Below, in pieces: positions 27,855 through 34,950 of a DNA stretch of 64,000 bases (position 1 is the first letter of the stretch; each line of letters begins with the position of its first letter). Source of the stretch: SCTD01 sp963781675 (lineage in GTDB: Bacteria; Actinomycetota; Actinomycetes; Mycobacteriales; SCTD01); NCBI GenBank assembly GCA_963781675.1, contig CAWAGF010000001.1, positions 248,001 to 312,000 of the forward strand. Direction: 5' to 3'. A model generated the notes under the pieces. That model had not been told where the DNA came from, did no database searches, and worked only from the letters and a program-made list of their open reading frames with translations. Made by a program: the position numbers and the translations under genes.

Positions 27855-28268
27855 GTGCACCGCCTGCTGGTCGTCGTCGTCCTCCTGCTCGCCGGCTGCT
27901 CCACCGGCAGCGACCCCGACACCGCGGCGCCGCCGCCCGCCCCGAGCGCGGCGGCCCCGAGCGCGGCAGCCCCCTCCGCCGCGCCGGCCCCGAGCGCTGC
28001 GCCCGCCGCCCGGACGATCGACATCACCGTCGCCGGCGGCAAGGTGACCGGGGTGGACGCGCGGGTCGCCGTGAAGAAGGGCGAGCAGGTCGTCCTGCGC
28101 GTCACCTCCGACGTCGCCGAGGAGGTGCACGTCCACGGCTACGACCTGAGCGCCGACCTCTCGCCGGGCGAGCCGGCGGTGCTCTCCTTCGTGGCCGACC
28201 TGCTCGGTTCGTACGAGGTGGAGCTCGAGCAGTCGGGGAAGCCGCTGTTCCAGCTGCGGGTGGCGTGA
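27855..28268 (+). CDS. Lipoprotein with cupredoxin-like domain
   Basis: 137 residues from GTG with GAGGAG upstream. The signal peptide ends in LLLAGC, a clear lipobox, so the mature protein is lipid-anchored. An Ala/Pro/Ser linker leads to a domain of about 85 residues (TIDITVAGGKVTGV...) with HVHGYDLS and SYEVELEQSGKPLFQLRV, like single-domain cupredoxins. His residues could bind copper but the classic Cys ligand is absent, so metal binding is uncertain. The stop overlaps the GTG of the membrane protein gene, with which it presumably works. Confidence 0.78.
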   Translation: MHRLLVVVVLLLAGCSTGSDPDTAAPPPAPSAAAPSAAAPSAAPAPSAAPAARTIDITVAGGKVTGVDARVAVKKGEQVVLRVTSDVAEEVHVHGYDLSADLSPGEPAVLSFVADLLGSYEVELEQSGKPLFQLRVA

Positions 28269-29593
28269 CCTCCTCGCCCGACGTCGTGGTCCTGGCGCAC
28301 GGGGTCGGCAGCCGCACCGACCTGCCGGTCCCGCTCTACCTCGCGCTCTACGGCGCCGGGCTCGCGGTGGTCGTCAGCTTCCTCGCCCTGGTCCTGCTCT
28401 GGCGCAGCCCGAAGCTCCGCGGCGACGCCGCCGGGATCGCGCTGCCCCGTGCCGTGCAGGCCTTCGTGGACAGCCCGGTCGTGCGCGGCGTCGCCCGGCT
28501 GGTGGTGCTCGCGCTGACGCTGCTCGTCGTCGCGGTCGCCCTGGTGGGCCCGGCCAGCTCGAGCGACAACCTCGCGCCGTACGCCCTCTACGTCACGCTC
28601 TGGGTCGGCCTCATCCCGGCGAGCCTGCTGCTCGGCGCCTTCTGGCGGTACGTCAACCCGCTCCGGACGATCCACGCCGGGCTGGCCCGCATCACGGGGC
28701 CGGCGCCCGCCGAGGGCCGCCTGCCCGCGCTGGGCTACTGGCCGGCGGCGGTCGCGCTGCTCTGCTTCGTCTGGCTCGAGCTCGTGCTGCCTGGCCGCTC
28801 CGAGCCGCGCACCGTCGGCGTGTTCCTCGTCGTCTACGGCGTCGCCCAGCTGGTGGCGGCCCTGTGGTTCGGCAGCGGCTGGTTCGCCCGCGGGGACGGC
28901 TTCGAGGTCTACAGCACGCTGCTCGGGCGGATGTCGCCGTTCGGGCGGCGCGAGGACGGCCGCCTCGTCCTGCGGTCGCCGCTGGACGGCGTCGACGGCC
29001 TGCGCGTCGACCGCGGCCTGGTCGCGGTCGTCATGGTGCTGCTCGGCTCGACCGGGTTCGACGGGCTGTCGCGGACGCAGTACTGGGCCGAGGGGCCTGG
29101 CCGGGACGCCTACCTCACGGCGGTGCCGGGGACGTTCGGCCTGCTGGTCATGATCGGTGTGGCGACGCTGCTCTTCGTCGGCGCGTGCCTGCTGTGCGGC
29201 GTCCTGAGCCGGCACGCCCCGCGCGCCCAGCCGGGCCTGTTCGCCCACTCGCTGGTGCCGATCGCGGCCGGCTACGCGATCGCGCACTACTTCTCGCTGC
29301 TGCTGCTCGACGGCCAGGCGACCTGGATCCTGGCCAGCAACCCGTTCGGCCGTCCGGACGTCGACCTGTTCGGGACGTACGGCAACGCCATCGACTACAC
29401 GGTGGTCACCCCGCGGCTGATCGCCAACGTGCAGGTCAGCGCCATCGTCGTGGGGCACGTGCTGGGCGTGGTGCTGGCGCACGACCGGGCCGTGCGCGCC
29501 GGCGGCCACCGGTCGACGGTCGGGCAGCTGCCGCTGGTGGCCGTGATGGTCGCGTTCACGGTCGGCGGCCTCAGCCTGCTGCTGTCCTCGTGA
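28265..29593 (+). CDS. Conserved polytopic membrane protein
   Basis: 442 residues, GTG overlapping the lipoprotein stop. About ten to eleven hydrophobic helices. The extracytoplasmic N-terminus begins VVVLAHGVGSRTDLPVPLYLALY. Conserved-looking polar sites include GAFWRYVNPLRTIHAGL and IAHYFSLLLLDGQATW. Similar actinobacterial proteins are sometimes labelled fenitrothion hydrolase, a name I would not trust. Coupling to a cupredoxin-like lipoprotein suggests a transport or metal-handling role; this is inference. Confidence 0.75.
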   Translation: MTSSPDVVVLAHGVGSRTDLPVPLYLALYGAGLAVVVSFLALVLLWRSPKLRGDAAGIALPRAVQAFVDSPVVRGVARLVVLALTLLVVAVALVGPASSSDNLAPYALYVTLWVGLIPASLLLGAFWRYVNPLRTIHAGLARITGPAPAEGRLPALGYWPAAVALLCFVWLELVLPGRSEPRTVGVFLVVYGVAQLVAALWFGSGWFARGDGFEVYSTLLGRMSPFGRREDGRLVLRSPLDGVDGLRVDRGLVAVVMVLLGSTGFDGLSRTQYWAEGPGRDAYLTAVPGTFGLLVMIGVATLLFVGACLLCGVLSRHAPRAQPGLFAHSLVPIAAGYAIAHYFSLLLLDGQATWILASNPFGRPDVDLFGTYGNAIDYTVVTPRLIANVQVSAIVVGHVLGVVLAHDRAVRAGGHRSTVGQLPLVAVMVAFTVGGLSLLLSS

Positions 29594-29742
29594 GGACGCT
29601 GGCGCACGGCGGCGGGGCGCCGGAGACCGCGATGATCGCCCTGCCCCTCGTGCTGTTCGCCGTCTTCTTCCTGCTCGAGCGGCGGGCGCGACGCCGCGAG
29701 CCGGAGCCCGACCAGGCGACGGAGCAGCCGCCGGAGGCGTAG
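29590..29742 (+). CDS. 50-residue membrane peptide, third gene of the lipoprotein operon
   Basis: GTG overlaps the upstream stop (GTGA). One helix (MIALPLVLFAVFFLLERRA) follows a Gly/Ala N-terminus, then a charged tail rich in Glu, Arg and Pro. The overlap, codon bias and topology argue for a real gene, perhaps a subunit stabilising the polytopic protein. No family recognised. Confidence 0.6.
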   Translation: MRTLAHGGGAPETAMIALPLVLFAVFFLLERRARRREPEPDQATEQPPEA

Positions 29743-29818
29743 GGAGCAGTCGCGGTCGGCCGAAGTTCCCCCGAACGGCGTAGTTCGACCTGTGCTCGGA
29801 TGGCTACTCTCTGTAATC

Positions 29819-29842
29819 GCAGGACCACAACCGTGGACCTGC
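29819..29842 (+). other. First hairpin of the 29.8-30.2 kb leader
   Basis: GCAGG and CCTGC form the outer stem, an A-A mismatch follows, and CCAC/GTGG closes an AACC loop. It comes just after AT-richer sequence with TACTCT (29805-29810) and TGTAAT (29812-29817), either of which could be a -10 element, so it may mark the 5' end of the transcript. Confidence 0.5.
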
Positions 29843-29982
29843 GCGGACCGGGCTTGAGCCCCCGGTCCGAGGAAGCGTTGATCCGGACGGTCCACACCGA
29901 CGCCCGGGCAGGCACCCTGCCGGCCCGAGCGCACGGAGAGACACGGTCGCCTAGGCCGTCCGGGGAGTGAGTGGCGAGACCG
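29843..29982 (+). ncRNA. Candidate structured RNA element, copy 1
   Basis: P1 pairs GGACCGGG (29845-29852) with CCCGGTCC (29861-29868). After unpaired GCGTTGAT (29875-29882), P2 pairs CCGGACGGTC (29883-29892) with GGCCGTCCGG (29954-29963), ten pairs with one G-U. Inside are CACCGAC, hairpin GGCAGG-CAC-CCTGCC, and GCACGGAGA. The ACGGTC at 29943-29948 can pair instead with GGCCGT, giving an alternative hairpin. The element ends in AGTGGCGAGACCG. No standard riboswitch family fits by eye. Confidence 0.65.
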
Positions 29983-30125
29983 ACCTGCCCCTGGAGATGG
30001 GTGCCCCCGGGCGCCTGGCTCCGGACGCAGAGGCGTTGATCCGCACGGTCCTCACCGACCCCGCGCACGCGGGGCACGGAGAAGGACGGTCGCCCAGACC
30101 GTGCGGGGAGCCAGTGGCGAGACCG
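29983..30125 (+). ncRNA. Candidate structured RNA element, copy 2
   Basis: P1 pairs CTGGAG with CTCCGG and GGTGCC with GGCGCC (29991-30024). GCGTTGAT (30033-30040) precedes P2, CCGCACGGTC (30041-30050) with GACCGTGCGG (30097-30106), a perfect 10-bp helix. Compared with copy 1 one pair has changed from G-C to C-G on both strands, so pairing is conserved rather than sequence. An inner hairpin CCCCGC-GCAC-GCGGGG replaces the different one in copy 1. The alternative hairpin ACGGTC-GCCCA-GACCGT is perfect. GCACGGAGA and AGTGGCGAGACCG are repeated. Confidence 0.65.
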
Positions 30126-30140
30126 GCTCGTCCGGTGGTC

Positions 30141-30183
30141 AGGAGTGCGAAGGCACCCTCCTACCGCGGACGGGAGTCCCCGC
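30141..30183 (+). promoter_or_regulatory. Hairpins covering the ribosome site of the LPFTG protein gene
   Basis: AGGAG-TGC (30141-30148) pairs with GCA and CTCCT (30153-30162) around a GAAG loop. A second hairpin, GGAC-GGGA-GTCC (30168-30179) extended by GC/GC, holds the GGGAG ribosome site (30172-30176) eight bases before the ATG. It could serve as an expression platform for the upstream elements. Confidence 0.5.
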
Positions 30184-32069
30184 ATGACCAGTACGAGCAG
30201 CACGTCCCTCCGCCGACGGCGCCTCGCCGCGGCACTTCTGGCCCTGCCCCTGTCGCTCTCGATGACGGGCGCGGCCTTCGCGTCCGGCGCCTCGAACGAC
30301 GCCCTGGGCTCCTCCACCGCCGAGCTGCGCACCGCCGGCAGCGCGGCCGAGGTCAAGGCCGACGTCAAGGCCGACGTCAAGGTCGCTGCCGACCGCAGCG
30401 CCGCCGACAAGGCCGACAAGGCTGACAAGGCCGCCGCCGACAAGGGCGCGTCCGAGAAGGCCGCCGCCGACAAGGCAGACAAGGGCGCGTCCGAGAAGGC
30501 CGCCGGTGAGCGCGCCGCCGCCGCCAACGCCGCCGCCAAGGCCCCGAGCGAGGCCCGCGAGGCCCGCAAGGCCGACGGCGCCGCCGCCACCACGACGACG
30601 AGCGCTGCGGCCGACAAGCCGGCCACCGGCTCCGCCGCGGGTGCCGCCTCCGGCAAGAGCGCCGCGACGGCGACCACCGTGAACAGCACCTACGTCAACG
30701 GCAACAGCAACAGCAGCAAGGCCGACCGCCCGAACGCCCCGGTGGCCGGCACCCCGTCGCAGCCGCTGTCCAACGCCGACAAGAACGGCACCGGCGCGAA
30801 CCCGGGCAGCACCTGCACGCACAGCTACTGCAGCAACGGCACCGGCCTCGAGCCGGGCAACGGCAACGACACGGCACCGGCCAAGGGCCAGCCGTGCGCC
30901 GGCTGCGTCGGCAAGGCCGACAACAAGAACCCCAAGGGCCAGTACCCGAGCGGCCCGGTCGACCACAACGCGGGCTACGAGTGCGACCGCAACCAGGGCA
31001 TCGGCAAGGGCAACCCCGCCCACACCGGCTGCACCGGCACGCCCACGACGCCGCCGACCACGCCGCCGACCACGCCGCCGCAGCTCTGCCCGGACGGCTC
31101 GAAGATGCCGGCCGGCGGTGCCAAGGACTGCCCGAAGCCGCCGAAGACCTGCCCGGACGGCTCGAAGATGCCGGCCAGCGGTGACGTGAAGGACTGCAAG
31201 AAGAAGGACGACCGCAAGGTCACGATCTGCCACGCGACCGGCAGCACCACCAACCCGTACGTCGTGATCACGGTCGACGAGTCCGCCCTCGCGGCGCACC
31301 GCGACCACCAGGACCGCCGCGACGTCATCCCCGCCCCGGCCAACGGCACCTGCGGTGGTGGCGGCGGTGGCAGCGAGGAGCCGAAGAAGGTCACGATCTG
31401 CCACGCGACCGGCAGCACCACCAACCCGTACGTCGTGATCACGATCAGCGACAACGCCCTGGCGGCCCACGCGGCGCACCAGGGGGGCCGCGACATCATC
31501 CCGGCGCCGGCCAACGGCACCTGCCCCGGCGGCACGCCGCCCACGGACGCCTGCCCCGACCTGGCCGGCATCCAGCTGCCCGGCACGGTCTGCACCCCGC
31601 CCACCACGACGACCGACGCCTGCCCCGACCTGCCCGGCAACCAGCCGATGGGCACCACCTGCACCACGGGTGGCGGCGGTGGCACCCCGCCGGTCGACGT
31701 CTGCCCCGATGTCCCGGGCATGCAGCAGATGGGTCCGTGCGTCCCGCCGGCCGTCGGTGGCGGCACCGTGAACACGCCGATCGAGGGCGTGACGCCTGAC
31801 CAGCCGGCCACCGGCCCGGTCCCCGTGGGCCCGCCGACGGTCGTCCGCCGGTGATCGTCCCGCCGGTGATCGTCCCGAACGGCACCGTCACCCCGCTCGA
31901 GGGCACCGTCGTCGTCCCGGCGACGCGCCCCGCGACCGTCCGGCCCCGTGCGCTGCCCTTCACCGGCACCGACGCCGCCCTGCTGGTCGAGCTCGGCGGG
32001 CTCCTCCTCCTGGCCGGTGGTGGCCTGCTGGTCGCCGCCCGCCGGGAGCGCACCGCCCGCGCCGCCTAG
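30184..32069 (+). CDS. Secreted LPFTG cell-wall protein with Lys/Ala/Asp repeats and duplicated KVTICHATGS domain (frameshifted)
   Basis: ATG after GGGAG. A signal peptide (SLRRRRLAAALLALPLSLSMTGAAFA) precedes a region of AADK/ASEK repeats, an Asn/Ser linker, and a Cys-containing segment. Two domains follow of about 50 residues, KVTICHATGS...NPYVVIT...AL..H..H...RD.IPAP, whose first 57 bp are identical, and then CPDL repeats. One frame ends at 31854. The overlapping frame continues without a signal peptide to LPFTG, a membrane helix (LLVELGGLLLLAGGGLLVAA) and RRERTARAA, a complete sorting signal. A one-base change near 31840-31851 therefore splits one gene of about 628 residues. Sortase would link it to peptidoglycan. 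Function unknown. Confidence 0.8.
31216..31443 (+). repeat. Duplicated 57-bp identical segments in the wall-protein gene
   Basis: The 57 bases at 31216-31272 recur without change at 31387-31443, 171 bp apart. They encode the KVTICHATGSTTNPYVVIT core. The flanks differ, so either a recent duplication or gene conversion keeps the core identical. Confidence 0.85.
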
Positions 32070-32093
32070 GCGAGCGCCGGCCGGCCCCCACGC

Positions 32094-32118
32094 CCGGCTC
32101 GGCTGCTCACCGAGCCGG
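32094..32118 (+). terminator. Hairpin after the wall-protein gene
   Basis: CCGGCTCGG pairs perfectly with CCGAGCCGG around a 7-nt loop, 25 bases after the stop codon. A stronger hairpin follows. Confidence 0.5.
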
Positions 32119-32136
32119 TGACTCCCGCACCGCGGC

Positions 32137-32168
32137 GGAGCCCGGTCCTCTTCGGAGGGCCGGGCTCC
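32137..32168 (+). terminator. Strong rho-independent-type terminator
   Basis: A 14-bp stem (GGAGCCCGGTCCTC with GAGGGCCGGGCTCC, one G-U pair) is closed by a TTCG tetraloop and followed by TTCGTG. It ends the wall-protein transcript and faces the convergent nrtR operon. Confidence 0.85.
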
Positions 32169-32203
32169 TTCGTGTCCGGGGCCAGGACGTGCGCGGGTAC
32201 GGG

Positions 32204-32947
32204 TCAGCGCGCGGGACGCAGCATCGCCGGGTGCAGCAGCGTCGCGTCCCCGCGGCGGAACAGCGCCGCCGGTCGGCCGCCCTCCGGCCCGACGGGGGCG
32301 GGACGCCCGACCGGCACCAGGAAGCCCGCCGTCCCGGTCACCTTGCGGTGGAAGTTGCGCGGGTCGAGCGGCACGCCCCAGACCGCCTCGTACACGCGGC
32401 GCAGCTCGGCGACCGTGAACTGCGCGCCCACGAAGGCGGCGGCCAGCGGGGTGTACTCCAGCTTGGCGCGCGCCCGCTCCACGCCCGCCGCGAGGACCTG
32501 CTCGTGGTCGAAGGCGAGCCGCGCCCCGTCGACGTCGGCCACCGGCAGCCAGGCCACGGAGCGGGCGCCGCTGCCCGGGACCGGTGGTGGCAGGTCGGGA
32601 GCGAAGACGAGGTAGGCCACCGAGACGACGCGCATCCGCGGATCGCGCCGCGGGTCGCCGTACGCCCCCAGCTGCTCGACGTGCGCGGCGTCCCGTCGTA
32701 CGCCCGTCTCGCCCTCCAGCCGCGCGACGGCTGCCCGGTCGAGGTCCTCGTCGGGCCGCACGAAGCCGCCCGGGAGCGCGAGCTGGCCGCGGAACGGGTG
32801 GGTGTCCCGCTCGACGAGCAGCACGCTGAGCGCGCCGTGCCGGACGGTCAGCAGCACCACGTCCACGGTGACCGCGAACGGCGGGAACTGCGACGGGTCG
32901 TACGAGGCCAGCCACGTGCGCTCGTCGGCCGGCGGCCGGCGCCTCAC
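32204..32947 (-). CDS. nrtR: NrtR-type transcriptional regulator of NAD metabolism (degenerate Nudix plus winged helix)
   Basis: 247 residues; the GTG overlaps the pncA stop. The N-terminal domain is Nudix-like, but the Nudix box reads GFVRPDEDLDRAAVARLEGE, where the catalytic RE and one metal-binding Glu are replaced by AR and G, so hydrolysis is unlikely. The C-terminal part (TVAELRRVYEAVWGVPLDPRNFHRKV) is the winged helix of NrtR, which binds DNA and releases it on ADP-ribose or a related NAD product. Its place as third gene after pncB-pncA supports autoregulated control of nicotinate salvage. A plain Nudix hydrolase is the alternative. Confidence 0.8.
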   Translation of the reverse strand: MRRRPPADERTWLASYDPSQFPPFAVTVDVVLLTVRHGALSVLLVERDTHPFRGQLALPGGFVRPDEDLDRAAVARLEGETGVRRDAAHVEQLGAYGDPRRDPRMRVVSVAYLVFAPDLPPPVPGSGARSVAWLPVADVDGARLAFDHEQVLAAGVERARAKLEYTPLAAAFVGAQFTVAELRRVYEAVWGVPLDPRNFHRKVTGTAGFLVPVGRPAPVGPEGGRPAALFRRGDATLLHPAMLRPAR

Positions 32948-33525
32948 GCGATCTCGACCCCGGCGGCGCGAAGCTCCTCGCGGGTGCGCTCGCCGTCGCC
33001 GGGCTGCAGGTCGACGGCGGCCACGGCGTCCCACGGCACGGTGACCGGCCAGCCCTGCACCCGGCCCTCCAGCGCGGTGGCCCGGACGCAGTAGTCGGTG
33101 GCCAGTCCGAGCACCACGAGCCGCTCGACGCCGTGCGCGCGCAGCCGCTCCGCCAGCGGCGTGGGGATGCTGTCGCCGGTGACCGGGTCCCTCATGGTGA
33201 AGCCGGAGTAGCCGTCCTCGCCGTGCTCTCCCTTGCGCACGACCTCGCCGCGCACGTCCAGGTCGGGGTGCAGCTCGGCGCCCCAGGTGCCCTGCACGCA
33301 GTGCACCGGCCAGGTGCCGCCGTCCTTGGCGAAGTGCGGCGTGTCCGCCGGGTGCCAGTCCTGCGTGTAGAGCACCGGGGCGCCTGCGGAGAGGGCCTGC
33401 GCGATGTGCGCGTTCGCGACGGAGACGACCTGCTCGCCGCCGCCGACGCTGAGACTGCCTGCAGGGTCGGCGAAGTCGTTCTGCAGGTCGACCACCACGA
33501 GGGCAGTCCGGTCGTCGTAGGTCAT
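32944..33525 (-). CDS. pncA: Nicotinamidase
   Basis: 193 residues; the ATG overlaps the pncB stop (ATGA). It hydrolyses nicotinamide to nicotinate. The triad is visible: Asp in VVDLQNDF, Lys in VVRKGEHGEDGYSGF and Cys in GLATDYCVRATA. Metal ligands lie in DWHPADTPHF. It passes nicotinate directly to the pncB product. The homologous enzyme activates pyrazinamide in mycobacteria. Confidence 0.95.
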   Translation of the reverse strand: MTYDDRTALVVVDLQNDFADPAGSLSVGGGEQVVSVANAHIAQALSAGAPVLYTQDWHPADTPHFAKDGGTWPVHCVQGTWGAELHPDLDVRGEVVRKGEHGEDGYSGFTMRDPVTGDSIPTPLAERLRAHGVERLVVLGLATDYCVRATALEGRVQGWPVTVPWDAVAAVDLQPGDGERTREELRAAGVEIA

Positions 33526-34766
33526 GCGTCCTCCACCTGGGCAGCGTGCAAGGGAGCGCCGTCGTCGAGGCGCCGGGCGTCGTCGGGAAGGGCGGCGAGC
33601 GCGGCAGCGCAGCGGGTGCGGGCGGCCGTCACGTCGTCCTTCGGGGGCAGCGGCTGCTGCAGCGGCGTGCCGTCGCCACCCAGCCGCAGCCGGAGGACCT
33701 CCCGGCCGTCGGCGGTGCGGTAGGCCCACTTGCGCCCGCCGACGGTCGACTTGCCGGAGGACCGCTTCGCGACCGGCACGAGCTCGGCGTCCGGACCGGG
33801 CTCGCGCGCGATCGCGACCAGCTTGTAGACGAAGCCCGCGGTCGGCGCTCCGGACCCGGTGACCACCGAGGTGCCGACGCCGTACGTGTCCACCGGCAGG
33901 CCGGCGAGGTCGGCGATCGCGTGCTCGTCGAGGTCCCCGGTGACGACGATCCGCGTCGCGGTGGCGCCCAGCTCGTCGAGCAGCGCCCGCGCGCGCGGCA
34001 CCTCCTCGCGCGGGTCGCCGCTGTCGAGCCGCACCGCGCCGAGCGCCGGCCCGGCGACCTCGACGGCCGTGCGGATCCCCTGCGCGGTGTCGTAGGTGTC
34101 GACCAGCAGCGTGGTGCCGGCGCCGAGGGTCGCCACCTGCGAGCGGAACGCCTCGGCCTCGCTGGCGTGCGCGAGCGTGAAGGCGTGCGCGCTGGTGCCC
34201 GCGGTCGGGATCCCGTGCCGGCGGCCGGCCTCCAGGCTCGAGGTCATCGCGAAGCCGGCGACGTACGCCGCGCGGGCGGCGGCCACGGCGGCCTGCTCGT
34301 GGGTGCGCCGGCCGCCCATCTCGAGCAGCGGCCGCCCCTGCGCGGCGAGCACCATCCGCGCCGCGGCGGAGGCGACGGCCGTGTCGTGGTTGAGCACCGA
34401 CAGCACGAGGGTCTCGAGCAGCAGACCCTCGCCGAAGCACCCCTCGACCGTCAGCACCGGCGAGCCCGGCAGGTAGGTCTCGCCCTCGGGGTAGGCGCTC
34501 ACCTCGAGGTCGAGGCGCCGGCCGTCCAGCCAGCCGCAGGTCCGCTCGTCGAGGAAGTCGACCGCGCCGAGCTCCTCGGCACCGAAGCGCAGCTCCGGCA
34601 GCAGGGCCGCCAGCCGGCCCTGCCCGGCCACGACGCCGAACCGCCGCCCGCGCGGCAGCCTCCGGGCGAAGACCTCGAACACGGCGCGGTGATCGGCCAG
34701 CCCGCCGGCCAGGGCCGCCTCGAGCATGGTCAGCTCGTAGCGGTCGGTCAGCAGGGCGGTCGACAT
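33522..34766 (-). CDS. pncB: Nicotinate phosphoribosyltransferase
   Basis: 414 residues from ATG behind GAGGAG; first gene of the salvage operon. STALLTDRYELTMLEAAL, EGETYLPGSPVLTVEG, GGRRTHEQAAV, GTSAHAF, LDSGDP and YGVGTSVVTG are typical of the family, with the last two holding the PRPP/phosphate site. It makes nicotinate mononucleotide from nicotinate and PRPP, coupled to ATP hydrolysis. Confidence 0.96.
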   Translation of the reverse strand: MSTALLTDRYELTMLEAALAGGLADHRAVFEVFARRLPRGRRFGVVAGQGRLAALLPELRFGAEELGAVDFLDERTCGWLDGRRLDLEVSAYPEGETYLPGSPVLTVEGCFGEGLLLETLVLSVLNHDTAVASAAARMVLAAQGRPLLEMGGRRTHEQAAVAAARAAYVAGFAMTSSLEAGRRHGIPTAGTSAHAFTLAHASEAEAFRSQVATLGAGTTLLVDTYDTAQGIRTAVEVAGPALGAVRLDSGDPREEVPRARALLDELGATATRIVVTGDLDEHAIADLAGLPVDTYGVGTSVVTGSGAPTAGFVYKLVAIAREPGPDAELVPVAKRSSGKSTVGGRKWAYRTADGREVLRLRLGGDGTPLQQPLPPKDDVTAARTRCAAALAALPDDARRLDDGAPLHAAQVEDA

Positions 34767-34787
34767 GCGGCTCCTCGTCGTGTTCTC

Positions 34788-34798
34788 GTCACTGTGAC
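34788..34798. promoter_or_regulatory. Palindrome upstream of pncB
   Basis: GTCAC-T-GTGAC, a perfect 11-bp inverted repeat, lies 22 bases upstream of the pncB ATG, where an operator would be expected. NrtR, encoded in the operon, is the obvious candidate ligand; the site is short and the match is not to a known consensus. Confidence 0.35.
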
Positions 34799-34950
34799 AC
34801 GCACTGCCCGCTGCCGAAAGGGCGAACCCCCTGCCGGTGCGTCGCCGTCAGGGCGTGAAGGGCGTCCCGGACCAGGTCGACCCGGTGGCCCTCATCGCCG
34901 CGCGCACCCCGTGGTTGCGCGTCCGGTACGCCGTCGAGGACGCTGCAGCC

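Noticed and set aside
29819..30125. A c-di-AMP (ydaO) or cobalamin riboswitch
   Set aside because: Actinobacterial wall genes often carry ydaO, but CCCGACAGCU, GGGGUGAA and related ydaO blocks are absent. The B12 box resemblance is partial and the other cobalamin core motifs are missing.
29967..30425. An open frame reading through the second RNA-like element into the wall-protein gene
   Set aside because: It ignores the helix conservation, has no ribosome site and ends in an out-of-frame part of the signal-peptide gene. Similar residues in both copies follow from shared nucleotides.
31851..32069. The LPFTG frame as an independent small gene
   Set aside because: It lacks a signal peptide, so it could not reach sortase alone; it is best read as the end of the preceding protein.
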